DNA of 64,000 nt, taken from the NCBI RefSeq assembly GCF_033441515.1, contig NZ_JAWQJT010000003.1:1302001-1366000 (forward strand), written 5' to 3'. The notes below the pieces were generated by a model. It was not told the origin of the DNA, searched no databases, and saw nothing but the letters and a program-made list of their open reading frames with translations. This document shows positions 1 to 8,156 of the stretch, piece after piece. The stretch is from Amycolatopsis solani (lineage in GTDB: Bacteria; Actinomycetota; Actinomycetes; Mycobacteriales; Pseudonocardiaceae). The translations under genes and the position numbers were made by a program. The first letter of the stretch is position 1, and each line of letters begins with the position of its first letter.

Positions 1-264
1 GACGCCGAGCACGCGCCGCGCCCAGCCGCCGGTGGCGATGACGCCCGCCACCCCGGCCAGCGCGAGCAGGGCCAGCGGCACCAGCGCCGTCGCCTGCTGC
101 TCGCCGGTCTCGCGGTACAGGACCGTGCCGCGCACGCCGCCGTCGCGGAACTCGGCGAACCACGTCAGCCGTGACGCGCCCCACAGCGCGAGCGCGCCGA
201 GCAGCAGCGCGGTCACGATCATCCACAGTGGACGACGGGACGGCTTGGCGGCCGGCTCAGACAT
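1..264 (-). CDS. TIGR02234-type tryptophan-operon membrane protein, partial (N-terminal part)
   Basis: The reading frame runs off the left edge, leaving about 88 N-terminal residues. It starts with a short basic segment ([14 protein letters not shown]), then a first membrane helix (residues about 14-32) and an extracytoplasmic stretch containing [16 protein letters not shown] second helix (about 58-78) follows. The ATG at 264 overlaps the trpE stop by 8 bases, so translation is probably coupled to trpE. A small membrane protein of this kind (TIGR02234) is commonly found directly after trpE in actinobacterial trp operons, which supports the call. Its biochemical role is unknown. The family assignment rests on position and topology rather than a strong motif. 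Confidence 0.6.
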   Translation of the reverse strand, partial: MSEPAAKPSRRPLWMIVTALLLGALALWGASRLTWFAEFRDGGVRGTVLYRETGEQQATALVPLALLALAGVAGVIATGGWARRVLGV

Positions 265-1825
265 GGGCGGAGTCCGCGGCCGGGTCGAGGGTGCCCGCCG
301 CCACCATCGTCTGCGCGGCGGCGACCGCCGAGAGCACGGTCCTGGCCTTGTTCAGCGATTCGGTGTCCTCGTAGTCCGGCACCGAGTCGGCGACCACCCC
401 GCCCCCGGCCTGCACGTGCGCGACGCCGTCCTTGACCAGCGCGGTGCGGATCGCGATCGCCGTGTCGGCGTCGCCGGCGAAGTCGAGGTAGCCGACGACC
501 CCGCCGTACAGCGCGCGGCGGACCGGCTCCAGCTCCTCGATCAGCTGCATGGCGCGGACCTTCGGCGCGCCCGAGAGCGTCCCGGCCGGGAAGCACGCGG
601 TGACGGCGTCGAAGGCCGTCTTGTCCTCGGCCAGCTCGCCGGTGACGGTGGACACGATGTGCATGACGTGGCTGTAGCGCTCGATCTGGAAGAAGTCGAC
701 GACGCGGACGGTGCCCGGCTTGCAGATCTTGCCGAGGTCGTTGCGGCCGAGGTCGACGAGCATCAGGTGCTCCGAGCGCTCCTTTTCGTCGGCGAGGAGG
801 TCCTTGGCCAGCTGCGCGTCCTCCTCCGGGTCGGCGCCGCGCCAGCGCGTGCCCGCGATCGGGTGCGTGGTCGCCTTGCCGTCCCGCACGGTGACGAGCG
901 ATTCGGGGCTGGAGCCGACGATGTCGAAGCCGTCCAGCCGCAGCAGGTACATGTACGGGCTCGGGTTGGACGTCCGGAGCACGCGGTAGATGTCGAGCGC
1001 GTCGGCGGCGGTCGGGATCTCGAACCGTTGCGACGGCACGATCTGGAACGCTTCGCCGGCCTTGATCGCCTCGACGGCCTTCTCGACGGCCGCGTGGAAG
1101 TCCGCTTTGGACCGCTTCCGGGTGAACTCCGGCGCGGGCCGGTCGAACGCGGCGACGGTCGCGGGCGCGGGCACCTGGAGCTGCTCGGTCATCGCGCTCA
1201 GCCGGGCGACGGCGTCGTCGTAGGCCGCGTCCACGCGCTCGGGCGAGTCGTCCCAGTTGACGGCGTTCGCGATGAGCGTGACGGTGCCCTCGTGGTGGTC
1301 GAACGCCGCGAGGTCGGTGGCCAGGAGCATGGTCAGCTCGGGGATGTCGAGGTCGCGCTCGGCCAGCTCGGGCAGCCGTTCCAGCCAGCGCACGGCGTCG
1401 TAGCCGATGTAGCCGACCATGCCGCCGGTCAGCGGCGGCAACCCGGGCAGCGGCTCGGTGTGCAACGCTTCGATCGTTTCCCGCAGCACGGTGAGCGGGT
1501 TGCCGTCACTCGGCAGGCCGACCGGCGGGGTGCCGGTCCAGACCGCTTCGCCGTCGCGCACGGTCAGCGCGGCCGGGCTGCGGACGCCGATGAACGACCA
1601 GCGCGTCCAGGAGGCGCCGTTTTCGGCCGATTCGAACAGGAACGTGCCCGGCCGGTCGGCGGCGAGCTTGCGGTACACCCCGATCGGCGTCTCGCCGTCG
1701 GCGAGGACCCGGCGCACGACCGGGATCACGCGGCGGCTCTCGGCGAGGGCGCGGAAGTCCTCGCGGGACGGACTGACCGAGCCGGGGCCGGACGAACCGG
1801 CGGAAGCGCTGACCATGGGGCTCAT
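257..1825 (-). CDS. trpE: Anthranilate synthase component I
   Basis: This is the large subunit of anthranilate synthase, which converts chorismate to anthranilate using ammonia delivered by the TrpG glutaminase, at the start of tryptophan synthesis. The 522-residue product has the N-terminal feedback region (FLFESAENG, the usual tryptophan-binding LLES-type motif) and a full C-terminal chorismate-binding domain. That domain shows [27 protein letters not shown], the GTLSGAPK motif and GGGVVADS, so the enzyme looks complete. The ATG at 1825 was chosen; a second ATG lies three codons in (1816), and an upstream in-frame codon would run into the divergent promoter. It follows the hisI region on the same strand, a common actinobacterial arrangement. 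The 85-base upstream gap leaves no room for a long attenuator leader. Confidence 0.96.
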   Translation of the reverse strand: MSPMVSASAGSSGPGSVSPSREDFRALAESRRVIPVVRRVLADGETPIGVYRKLAADRPGTFLFESAENGASWTRWSFIGVRSPAALTVRDGEAVWTGTPPVGLPSDGNPLTVLRETIEALHTEPLPGLPPLTGGMVGYIGYDAVRWLERLPELAERDLDIPELTMLLATDLAAFDHHEGTVTLIANAVNWDDSPERVDAAYDDAVARLSAMTEQLQVPAPATVAAFDRPAPEFTRKRSKADFHAAVEKAVEAIKAGEAFQIVPSQRFEIPTAADALDIYRVLRTSNPSPYMYLLRLDGFDIVGSSPESLVTVRDGKATTHPIAGTRWRGADPEEDAQLAKDLLADEKERSEHLMLVDLGRNDLGKICKPGTVRVVDFFQIERYSHVMHIVSTVTGELAEDKTAFDAVTACFPAGTLSGAPKVRAMQLIEELEPVRRALYGGVVGYLDFAGDADTAIAIRTALVKDGVAHVQAGGGVVADSVPDYEDTESLNKARTVLSAVAAAQTMVAAGTLDPAADSAHV

Positions 1826-1863
1826 TGTGCCGCCCCGCGAAATCCGGCGACGGCGGGGCCGTA

Positions 1864-1881
1864 ATTCAATGGACGTTGAAT
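1864..1881. promoter_or_regulatory. Probable TetR operator between trpE and a divergent tetR
   Basis: A perfect inverted repeat, ATTCAA-N6-TTGAAT, lies in the 85-base divergent gap between the trpE start (1825) and the tetR start (1911). The right arm runs into a second palindrome, TTGAATTCAA (1876-1885). The stretch is AT-rich in a GC-rich background and sits where a regulator would block both promoters. It is most simply the operator of the TetR protein at 1911. No binding data exist here. Confidence 0.6.
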
Positions 1882-1910
1882 TCAACGCGGGCGTGAGTCA
1901 TGATGGAGCC

Positions 1911-2534
1911 GTGAGCACCACCGACAACCCCGACACTACTGCCCGCCGCCGCGGCCGGCGCCCGGCCGGCCAGGACACGCGCACGGCGCTGGTGGAAGCC
2001 GCGCGGGCGGTGTTCGCCGAGAGCGGCTACGACGGCGCGACGGTCCGCGCGATCGCCACCCGCGCCGGCGTCGACGCGGCCATGGTCAACCACTGGTTCG
2101 GCAGCAAGGAGGGGCTGTTCGCGAAGGCCGTGCTCCAGCTCCCGTTCGACCCCCTCGAGCTGCAGGCCGAACTGCGCGACGGCCCGGACGACGAGCTCGG
2201 CAAGCGCATCGTCCGCGCGTTCCTCACCCGCTGGGACGGCGCGGGCGGCGACGTCTTCCAGGCGCTGATCCGCAGCGTCACCGGCCACGAGCAGGCGGGG
2301 CAGATGCTGCGGAACTTCTTCCAGAGCTTCTTCACGGCCCTGATCACGTCGATCGGCTCCGACCGGGTCCCCCTCCGGATGACGCTGTGCGCGTCCCAGC
2401 TGGTCGGCATGGGCATGATCCGCTACGTCGCGAAGTTCGAGCCGATGGCCGCGGCGGAGATCGACACCCTGGTGGCGGCGGTGGCACCGAACGTGCAGCG
2501 CTACCTCACCGGCGAGATCGGCGAGATCGGCTAG
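1911..2534 (+). CDS. TetR-family transcriptional regulator
   Basis: This is a DNA-binding repressor of the TetR type, 207 residues. After a basic N-terminus (ARRRGRRPAGQDTR) comes the helix-turn-helix region, with FAESGYDGATVRAIATRAGV and then HWFGSKEGLF. The C-terminal ligand domain is helical and ends GEIGEIG. The GTG at 1911 was chosen because it places the HTH about 30 residues from the start and leaves an operator-like repeat (1864-1881) upstream. It is divergent from trpE and overlaps the convergent membrane gene by four bases. It is a clear paralogue of the regulator at 5560-6165 (shared GYDGATVR and FGSK motifs). The ligand is unknown. Confidence 0.9.
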   Translation: MSTTDNPDTTARRRGRRPAGQDTRTALVEAARAVFAESGYDGATVRAIATRAGVDAAMVNHWFGSKEGLFAKAVLQLPFDPLELQAELRDGPDDELGKRIVRAFLTRWDGAGGDVFQALIRSVTGHEQAGQMLRNFFQSFFTALITSIGSDRVPLRMTLCASQLVGMGMIRYVAKFEPMAAAEIDTLVAAVAPNVQRYLTGEIGEIG

Positions 2535-3556
2535 TCCCGGCGCGTGCCCGGCGCGCACGCCGACATCGCGTGCGGCCGTTCCCCGACCGCACCGGCCGGG
2601 AACAGCACGACCATGTCGGGTCCCCAGCCGCCGATCCACACGAGGCGGTCCGGCCGCTCCGCCAGCGCGGCGGCGTGGCGGGTCCGCTCGGTCCCGTTCA
2701 GCGTGATCGACGAGCCGTCGCGGTAGCGGACTTCGAAGTCCAGCAGGTTCCGGCGGTTCCGCCCGGCGCCCCGGGTCACGGTCACCGCGGCCCGGCGCCA
2801 CCCGGTGCGCCGCACGGCGCGGTCCAGCCGGCGGCAGTGCAGCGCCTGCACGACCGTGATCCGCAGGACGACGTAGGCGATCCCCGTCAGCACGGCCAGC
2901 AGCGGGATCGGGGAAGAGCTCTCCTCCCGCCCGGCGGCGAACCGGACGTCCTGCGGGCGGGCCGGGTCGTACACGACCGACACCACCTGGCCGACACTGT
3001 GCGTGGCGCCGGGTTCGGGGGTGAGCTGAGCGGTGCGGGACACGCCGTCGACGCGGTACTCCACCCCCACCCGCGCGTCCGCGACGGTGACGACGGTGGC
3101 GAGCGCCTCGGTGCCGGTTTCCGCTTCCGCACCCCCGCTGTTCGCCCCGGACAGCGCCGCGCAGCCGGCCAGCGCCCAGACCCAGACCCCCGCGATGAAG
3201 AGCGAACGCCGTCCTCGCGCGCGCAGGCCCGCGAGGTCGTCCTCGAAGTCGGCGCGGCCGGCTTCCGGCAGCCAGTTCCCGAGGCCCAGCCGCGCCAGTT
3301 CGGCGTCGTCGCGGCGGTCGCCGGCCAGGATCCGGGTGCCGATGAGGACGACCAGCGTCGCCGCGCCGACGAGCGCCGCGACCTCGGCGGGCAGCTCACC
3401 CTTGGCCAGGACGGGACCCGGCGCGGCGAGCGTCGTCGAAACGACGAGCACGAAGAACGCGAAGAGCGCTACGGCCAGCGCGGCCAGCAGGTCCCGTCCG
3501 TCTTTCCGCCGCTCCAGCCGGCGGGCGACCGCACCGGCGTCCGATCCCAGATCCAT
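2531..3556 (-). CDS. Membrane protein of unknown function, DUF3592-like
   Basis: The 341-residue protein has two N-terminal membrane helices (about residues 23-45 and 58-76) and a third near 118-135. A periplasmic or outer segment follows, and then another helix (about 218-235). Segments such as VEYRVDGVSRTAQL, VSVVYDPARPQDVRF and FEVRYRDGSSITLNG resemble the beta-rich repeats of DUF3592 proteins, which often carry the phrase 'vVYDPanP'. The gene is convergent with tetR and overlaps it by four bases. A 100-base gap separates it from the DUF1304 gene upstream. No enzymatic residues are recognisable, so the function is unassigned. Confidence 0.7.
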   Translation of the reverse strand: MDLGSDAGAVARRLERRKDGRDLLAALAVALFAFFVLVVSTTLAAPGPVLAKGELPAEVAALVGAATLVVLIGTRILAGDRRDDAELARLGLGNWLPEAGRADFEDDLAGLRARGRRSLFIAGVWVWALAGCAALSGANSGGAEAETGTEALATVVTVADARVGVEYRVDGVSRTAQLTPEPGATHSVGQVVSVVYDPARPQDVRFAAGREESSSPIPLLAVLTGIAYVVLRITVVQALHCRRLDRAVRRTGWRRAAVTVTRGAGRNRRNLLDFEVRYRDGSSITLNGTERTRHAAALAERPDRLVWIGGWGPDMVVLFPAGAVGERPHAMSACAPGTRRD

Positions 3557-3656
3557 GCGCGCAGCCTAGGGCGCGAACCCGCAGCTCAGCGGCGTCCCGG
3601 CGATACCGCACACCGGGGCAACCCGGCGGCCCCGCCGGGCGTGCAAGGGAGCAGGG

Positions 3657-4019
3657 TCAGCGGGCGAGCAGCAGCGCGAGCAGCGCCAGCGCGCCCGGCA
3701 GCACCTGCACGAACAGGATCCGCTTGCTGGCCGTCGCCGTGCCGTAGAGGCCCGCGACGATGACGCAGACGAGGCCGTACAGCTTCAGCTGGAAGCCCGT
3801 CGGGTCGCTCGCGATCAGGCCCCACACCAGTGCGAGCGCCAGGAAACCGTTGTACAGCCCCTGGTTCGCGGCCAGCGTCTTGCTCTCCTCGGCGAACTCC
3901 TTCGTGGTGCCGAAGGCGGCGCGGGCGCGCGGGGTGGTCCAGAGGACCATCTCCAGGACGACGATGTAGACGTGGATCAGGGCGACCAGCCCGACCAGGA
4001 CGTCGGCGACGATTGTCAC
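3657..4019 (-). CDS. DUF1304 family membrane protein
   Basis: The 120-residue protein is predicted to have four helices. It shows the DUF1304 hallmarks: an N-terminal helix, [17 protein letters not shown] after the first segment, then [16 protein letters not shown] and a last helix near the C-terminus. The start is GTG at 4019, which overlaps the hisI stop (GTGA). That overlap makes it the last gene of the hisF-hisI transcription unit, and no other start fits as well. Members are small inner-membrane proteins of unknown role. Nothing in the sequence ties it to histidine synthesis beyond the operon position. Confidence 0.88.
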   Translation of the reverse strand: MTIVADVLVGLVALIHVYIVVLEMVLWTTPRARAAFGTTKEFAEESKTLAANQGLYNGFLALALVWGLIASDPTGFQLKLYGLVCVIVAGLYGTATASKRILFVQVLPGALALLALLLAR

Positions 4020-4378
4020 GCGTGCTCTTTCTCGTCGGCCAGGAGCAGCCGCTCCTCGGTGTCGAAACAGGTGTGCGTGCCGGTGTGACAGGCCGGGCCG
4101 GTCTGGTCGACGCGCAGCAGCACCGTATCGCCGTCGCAGTCGATGCGCACCTCGCGAACATGCTGGTAGTGCCCGGACGTCTCGCCCTTGACCCACAGCT
4201 TGCGCCGGCTGCGCGACCAGTACGTGCCGCGGCGGGTGGCGAGGGTCGCGGCGAGGGCGTCGTCGTTCATCCAGGCCATCATCAGCACGTCGGAGGTGGC
4301 GTGCTCGACGACGACCGCGGCGATCAGGCCGTCGGCGTTGCGCTTGAGGCGCGCCGAGACGCCCGCGTCCAGGCTCAT
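4016..4378 (-). CDS. hisI: Phosphoribosyl-AMP cyclohydrolase
   Basis: This zinc enzyme opens the adenine ring of phosphoribosyl-AMP, the third step of histidine synthesis. The 120-residue product is the single-domain form without a fused HisE. Diagnostic motifs are [26 protein letters not shown] and [16 protein letters not shown], followed by the metal-binding cysteines in [12 protein letters not shown]. The ATG at 4378 overlaps the stop of the upstream membrane gene (ATGA), and its own stop overlaps the next GTG. The gene is therefore embedded in a tightly coupled unit: hisF, membrane protein, hisI, DUF1304. Confidence 0.96.
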   Translation of the reverse strand: MSLDAGVSARLKRNADGLIAAVVVEHATSDVLMMAWMNDDALAATLATRRGTYWSRSRRKLWVKGETSGHYQHVREVRIDCDGDTVLLRVDQTGPACHTGTHTCFDTEERLLLADEKEHA

Positions 4379-4752
4379 GCTTGCGCTCCCAGGATGTGCC
4401 GCTTGAGCGGCGCCGAGTTCAACAGGACGAACGCGTAGCCGTAGCCCGCGAAGGACAGACCGGAGAACAGCTTGTTCCACCACAGTTCCGCGGCCAGCAG
4501 CAGGAACGCGTGCAGCAGCGCGAACACCACGGCGACGACCAGGCCGCCGATGCGGGCGCTGCCGAGCTTCAGCACCAGCCCGGTGGTGACGACGCCGCCG
4601 AGGATCAGCGCGAGCGCGGGCATCCGGTAGATCGCCAGGCCGGATCCGGCACTGAGCACCGGGATCAGGTCGAGCAGCGCCCACGCGATCGGCAGCCCGA
4701 CCAGCAGGGCGGCGGTGACCTTCACCTCGGCGGGTGCCTGCCACGACTTCAT
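4375..4752 (-). CDS. Four-helix membrane protein inserted between hisF and hisI
   Basis: A 125-residue integral membrane protein with about four helices (residues roughly 13-32, 42-60, 67-88 and 95-112). It overlaps the hisF stop at its start (ATG at 4752) and the hisI start at its end, both by four bases, so it is co-translated with the two enzymes. I do not recognise the family. Its position inside a cytosolic biosynthetic pair is unexpected. It could be a transporter accessory or simply a hitchhiking small membrane gene. Confidence 0.8.
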   Translation of the reverse strand: MKSWQAPAEVKVTAALLVGLPIAWALLDLIPVLSAGSGLAIYRMPALALILGGVVTTGLVLKLGSARIGGLVVAVVFALLHAFLLLAAELWWNKLFSGLSFAGYGYAFVLLNSAPLKRHILGAQA

Positions 4753-5522
4753 CGGACCTCGACCCCGCCCTCGCGCAGGGCGCCCTTGACGTCGCCGATC
4801 TTCAGCTGTCCGAAGTGGAACACGCTGGCCGCGAGCACCGCGTCCGCGCCGGTCCGCACCGCGGGCAGGAAGTGCTCGAGCGCGCCCGCTCCCCCGCTGG
4901 CGATCACCGGGACCCGCACGGCCTTGCGGACCAGCTCGATGAGCTGGAGGTCGAAGCCGTTCTTGGTGCCGTCGGCGTCCATCGAGTTCAGCAGGATCTC
5001 GCCGACGCCGAGTTCTTCGCCGCGCGCGGCCCACTCGACGGCGTCGATGCCGGTACCCCGGCGGCCGCCGTGGGTGGTGACCTCGAAGCCGGACGCGGTG
5101 GGCTCGCCGCCTTCGGGGACGCGGCGCGCGTCGACCGAAAGCACGATGCACTGGGCGCCGAACCGGCGCGAGGCCTCGTGGAGGAACTCCGGCCGCGCGA
5201 TGGCGGCGGTGTTGATGCTCACCTTGTCCGCGCCGGTGCGCAGCAGCCGGTTGACGTCGTCGTTGCTGCGGACGCCGCCGCCGACGGTGAGCGGGATGAA
5301 GACCTGCTCGGCGGTGCGCCGGACCACGTCGTAGGTGGTTTCGCGGTCGCCGGAGGACGCCGTGACGTCGAGGAACGTCAGCTCGTCGGCCCCTTCGGCG
5401 TCGTAACGCCGGGCCAGCTCGACCGGGTCGCCGGCGTCGCGGAGGCCGGCGAAGTTGACGCCCTTCACGACCCGGCCCGCGTCGACGTCGAGACAGGGGA
5501 TCACCCGCACCGCGACAGACAT
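4749..5522 (-). CDS. hisF: Imidazole glycerol phosphate synthase, cyclase subunit
   Basis: HisF uses ammonia from the HisH glutaminase to close the imidazole ring, giving IGP and AICAR. The 257-residue TIM barrel has the expected phosphate-binding and catalytic motifs: [16 protein letters not shown] with the first catalytic Asp, [29 protein letters not shown] with the second Asp, and [12 protein letters not shown] at 5522 was chosen; a GTG two codons upstream (5528) is an alternative. The partner gene hisH is about 13 kb away at 18229-18858, so the HisHF complex is encoded at separate sites. Confidence 0.96.
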   Translation of the reverse strand: MSVAVRVIPCLDVDAGRVVKGVNFAGLRDAGDPVELARRYDAEGADELTFLDVTASSGDRETTYDVVRRTAEQVFIPLTVGGGVRSNDDVNRLLRTGADKVSINTAAIARPEFLHEASRRFGAQCIVLSVDARRVPEGGEPTASGFEVTTHGGRRGTGIDAVEWAARGEELGVGEILLNSMDADGTKNGFDLQLIELVRKAVRVPVIASGGAGALEHFLPAVRTGADAVLAASVFHFGQLKIGDVKGALREGGVEVR

Positions 5523-5559
5523 GCGCACCAGCGTAGTCAGGGGGCTTTAAGCTCGGGCA

Positions 5560-6165
5560 ATGGCACGGGCGGGACGGCGGCCGGGACAGACGGAGACGCG
5601 CGAGAAGATCCTCGACGCGGCCCGCCACCGGTTCGCCGAGCTGGGCTACGACGGCGCGACGGTCCGCGGCATCGCGGCCGACGCGGGCGTCAACGCGGCA
5701 CTGCTGCACCACTTCTTCGGCAGCAAGCAGGCCCTCTTCGCGGCGGCGATGAACCTCCCGGTGAACCCGGCTTCGCTGGTCCCGGCGATCCTCACGGGCC
5801 CGCGCTCGGGGGTGGGCGAACGGCTGGTGCGCGCGTTCCTCGCGGTGTGGGCGGCCCCGGAGGGCCGGACGCCGTTCATCGCGATGCTGCGCGCGGCGGC
5901 GACCAACGAGCAGGTGGCGCTGATGATGCGCCAGTTCATCGAGCGCACGGTGCTGGCCGAGGTGGCGCGGGCGCTGGAGGTCCCGAAGATCCGCGTGACC
6001 GGGATCGCCGCCCAGATGATGGGGGTGGCGCTGCTGCGGTACGTGATCAAGCTGCCCCCGCTGGCCGAGGCGGACGACGAAGAGATCGTCGGGCTGCTCG
6101 CCCCGGTGGCGCAGTACTACCTGGATTCCCGGGACGCTGTCGAAACGCGCGGGGCCCGTTCGTAG
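5560..6165 (+). CDS. TetR-family transcriptional regulator, paralogue of the one at 1911
   Basis: A 201-residue TetR repressor. Its HTH reads ELGYDGATVRGIAADAGVN followed by HHFFGSKQALF. It shares the HTH and several C-terminal positions (for example LMMRQFIERTV and RYVIKLPPL) with the regulator at 1911-2534, and the two genes bracket the hisF-hisI block. It starts at ATG 5560, only 37 bases from the divergent hisF start, so its promoter overlaps that of hisF. The next gene, a reductase-like protein, follows after 36 bases and may be a target. The inducer is unknown. Confidence 0.9.
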   Translation: MARAGRRPGQTETREKILDAARHRFAELGYDGATVRGIAADAGVNAALLHHFFGSKQALFAAAMNLPVNPASLVPAILTGPRSGVGERLVRAFLAVWAAPEGRTPFIAMLRAAATNEQVALMMRQFIERTVLAEVARALEVPKIRVTGIAAQMMGVALLRYVIKLPPLAEADDEEIVGLLAPVAQYYLDSRDAVETRGARS

Positions 6166-6201
6166 CCAGGGTGAGAGTCCCCCTTACCCGAGGAGAGCGC
6201 C

Positions 6202-6771
6202 ATGACCGCGACGTACACGTTCGACGTCTTCACCAGCCTCGACGGCTTCGCCGCCCACACCGGCGACTGGGGCGGCTACTGGGGCAAGCAGGGCCCGGAA
6301 CTGCTCGCGCACCGCCTCGCGCAGTACGGCGAGGAGCAGCGGATGGTCGTCGGCGCGAACACCCACCGGCTGAACGCCGAGCTGCTGCCGGCGGACCCCG
6401 CGGCACTGGACCCCTGGGTGGCCCGCCTGCGCACCCTGCCGGCCACGGTGGTCTCGACCACGCTGAAGGACCCCCTCGGCTGGCCGGACGCCACCATCGT
6501 GTCCGGCGACGCCGTCGACGTCGTCCGGTGCCTCAAGGAGGAGTCGCCCGTGCCGCTGCGGTCCCACGGGAGCCTGTCGCTGAACCGCGCCCTGCTGGCC
6601 GCCGGGCTGGTGGACCGGGTGCAGGTGACGGTGTTCCCGGTGATCACGGGCAAGACGGGCGCGGACCCGGTGTTCGGCGGCGCGGAGGATTTCGACCTGG
6701 AGCTGCTGGAGAGCCGCACCCTCGACGGCCGGACGCAGGAGCTCGTCTACCGCCCCACCCGGCACGGGTGA
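6202..6771 (+). CDS. Dihydrofolate reductase family protein (RibD C-terminal fold)
   Basis: The 189-residue product belongs to the DHFR/RibD-C superfamily of NADPH-dependent reductases. Visible motifs are FTSLDGFAAHTGDW near the start, QRMVVGANTHR in the second strand region, VVSTTLKDP, and SLNRALLAAGLVDRVQVTVFPVITG towards the C-terminus. A good ribosome site (GAGGAG) precedes the ATG at 6202. It follows a tetR gene by 36 bases on the same strand and may be controlled by it. Proteins of this group are usually uncharacterised and need not reduce folate. Confidence 0.85.
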   Translation: MTATYTFDVFTSLDGFAAHTGDWGGYWGKQGPELLAHRLAQYGEEQRMVVGANTHRLNAELLPADPAALDPWVARLRTLPATVVSTTLKDPLGWPDATIVSGDAVDVVRCLKEESPVPLRSHGSLSLNRALLAAGLVDRVQVTVFPVITGKTGADPVFGGAEDFDLELLESRTLDGRTQELVYRPTRHG

Positions 6772-6824
6772 GCCCGGCATCCGCCGTTCACGTCCCGGAC
6801 ACCCGATTCGTCTAGTTTCCGCGC

Positions 6825-8009
6825 GTGCGCAGACTCCTTCCGGTGGCCGTCGCCGCCGTCTCCCTCTTGTCCGCCGTCCCCGCTTCCGCCACTCCCCGCG
6901 ATCCCTCGCCGGTGGCCCAGACCCAGGCCTTCGCCGACGATCCCTCGGCGTCCCCGGCGAACGCCGACGCCGACGACCCGGCCATCTGGGTCCACCCGCA
7001 CCACCCCTCGCGCAGCGTCGTGCTGGGGACGCTCAAGGAGGGCGGGCTCGCCGCGTTCGACCTGGACGCGCGGACGCTGCAGCTCGTCCCGGCCGGGCCG
7101 GGCGGGCGGTTCAACAACGTCGACGTCGTCGGCGACCTCGCCGTCGTCAGCGACCGGGGCCGGGACCTCGTCCGGGTGTACCGGATCGACCCGCGGGGCG
7201 CCGCCGCCGGGGCGGACCTCCTGCGGGACGTCACCGATCCCGCCGCCGGGCGGGTGTTCCCGGAGTCCGATGTGGACGAACAGCGGACCGCGTACGGCCT
7301 GGCCGCCGGGCGCGACCCGCGCACCGGCGTCCGGTGGGTGGCGGTGACCCGGCGGCACGAGACGCGCGTGGCGCTGCTGCGGCTGGTCGACCGGCCGGGC
7401 GGCACCGTCGGCACGGCACCGCTGGCCACGGTCGACCTGCCGTCGTCGTTCCGGCTGCCGGACGGCACGACGTGGTCGCCCTGCGAGGAGCCGGGCGAAG
7501 GACCGCAGCTGGAAGGGTCGGTGCTCGACGGCCGCGTGCTCTACACCGCCCAGGAGGACGTCGGGATCTGGCGGATCCCGCTGACCGCCACCGGTTTCGG
7601 GCGGCCCGAGCTGGTCGACCGCGTGCGCTCCTACGGCGTCCCGCAGCGGTGGGACCCCGCGACCGGGGAATGCGTCCCCGACGGCACCGACCCGGGCTTC
7701 GGCGGCCGGTGGCTGGAAGCCGACGCCGAGGGCCTGGCGATGGCGGACGGCACGCTGTTCGCGTCCAGCCAAGGCGACTCGCGCTTCGTCGTCTACGGCC
7801 GTCGCACGCGTGACCTCCGGATCGTCGCGGGCCGCGGCACGGACTCGGTCGAGCACTCCGACGGTTCGGCGATCACGACGGCCGCACTCGGCCACCGTTT
7901 TCCGCACGGCCTCCTGGTGGTCCACGACGGCGAACGCCGCCCGCCGTCGGGCGGCCTCCCGACCACCGGCTTCGCCTTCGTCCGCCTCGAGGACGCAATC
8001 CGCGGGTAA
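6825..8009 (+). CDS. Secreted beta-propeller phytase
   Basis: A calcium-dependent phytase of the six-bladed propeller type, which releases phosphate from phytate outside the cell. A Sec signal peptide covers about residues 1-23 (MRRLLPVAVAAVSLLSAVPA). The mature protein opens with the family signature NADADDPAIWVHP, then FNNVDVVGDLAVVSDRG, EGPQLEGSVLDGRVLYTAQEDVG-type calcium-site sequence and EADAEGLAMADG. The length of 394 residues suits the family. Translation probably begins at GTG 6825. The gene stands alone, with a 38-base stem-loop downstream. Metal-binding acidic positions look intact. Confidence 0.92.
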   Translation: MRRLLPVAVAAVSLLSAVPASATPRDPSPVAQTQAFADDPSASPANADADDPAIWVHPHHPSRSVVLGTLKEGGLAAFDLDARTLQLVPAGPGGRFNNVDVVGDLAVVSDRGRDLVRVYRIDPRGAAAGADLLRDVTDPAAGRVFPESDVDEQRTAYGLAAGRDPRTGVRWVAVTRRHETRVALLRLVDRPGGTVGTAPLATVDLPSSFRLPDGTTWSPCEEPGEGPQLEGSVLDGRVLYTAQEDVGIWRIPLTATGFGRPELVDRVRSYGVPQRWDPATGECVPDGTDPGFGGRWLEADAEGLAMADGTLFASSQGDSRFVVYGRRTRDLRIVAGRGTDSVEHSDGSAITTAALGHRFPHGLLVVHDGERRPPSGGLPTTGFAFVRLEDAIRG

Positions 8010-8061
8010 CGAGGAGAAGAACACCGGATTTCGGCCGCCACCATTGTCCTGGATTTGTCAT

Positions 8062-8099
8062 GTTATCGGCCGCGTGATTCTTTTACCGCGGCCGATAAC
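8062..8099. terminator. Perfect 13-bp stem-loop after the phytase gene
   Basis: Two arms, GTTATCGGCCGCG (8062-8074) and its exact complement (8087-8099), flank a 12-base AT-rich loop. The element lies 53 bases after the phytase stop and 58 bases before the beta-helix gene. No U-run follows, so it could act as a terminator by structure alone or as an operator for the downstream gene. The choice is open. Confidence 0.55.
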
Positions 8100-8156
8100 C
8101 CCCAACAGTCCACTGATGGCGGTATCTCCGCGATCGATTTTGCGTAGGTTCACGGC

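Noticed and set aside
32..1864. A 610-codon open frame on the plus strand opposite trpE
   Set aside because: Antisense shadow caused by high GC; its arginine- and valine-rich translation has no domain, while the opposite strand gives a complete TrpE.
1826..1910. A tryptophan attenuator leader before trpE
   Set aside because: The gap is only 85 bases, contains no Trp-rich leader peptide and is shared with a divergent tetR.
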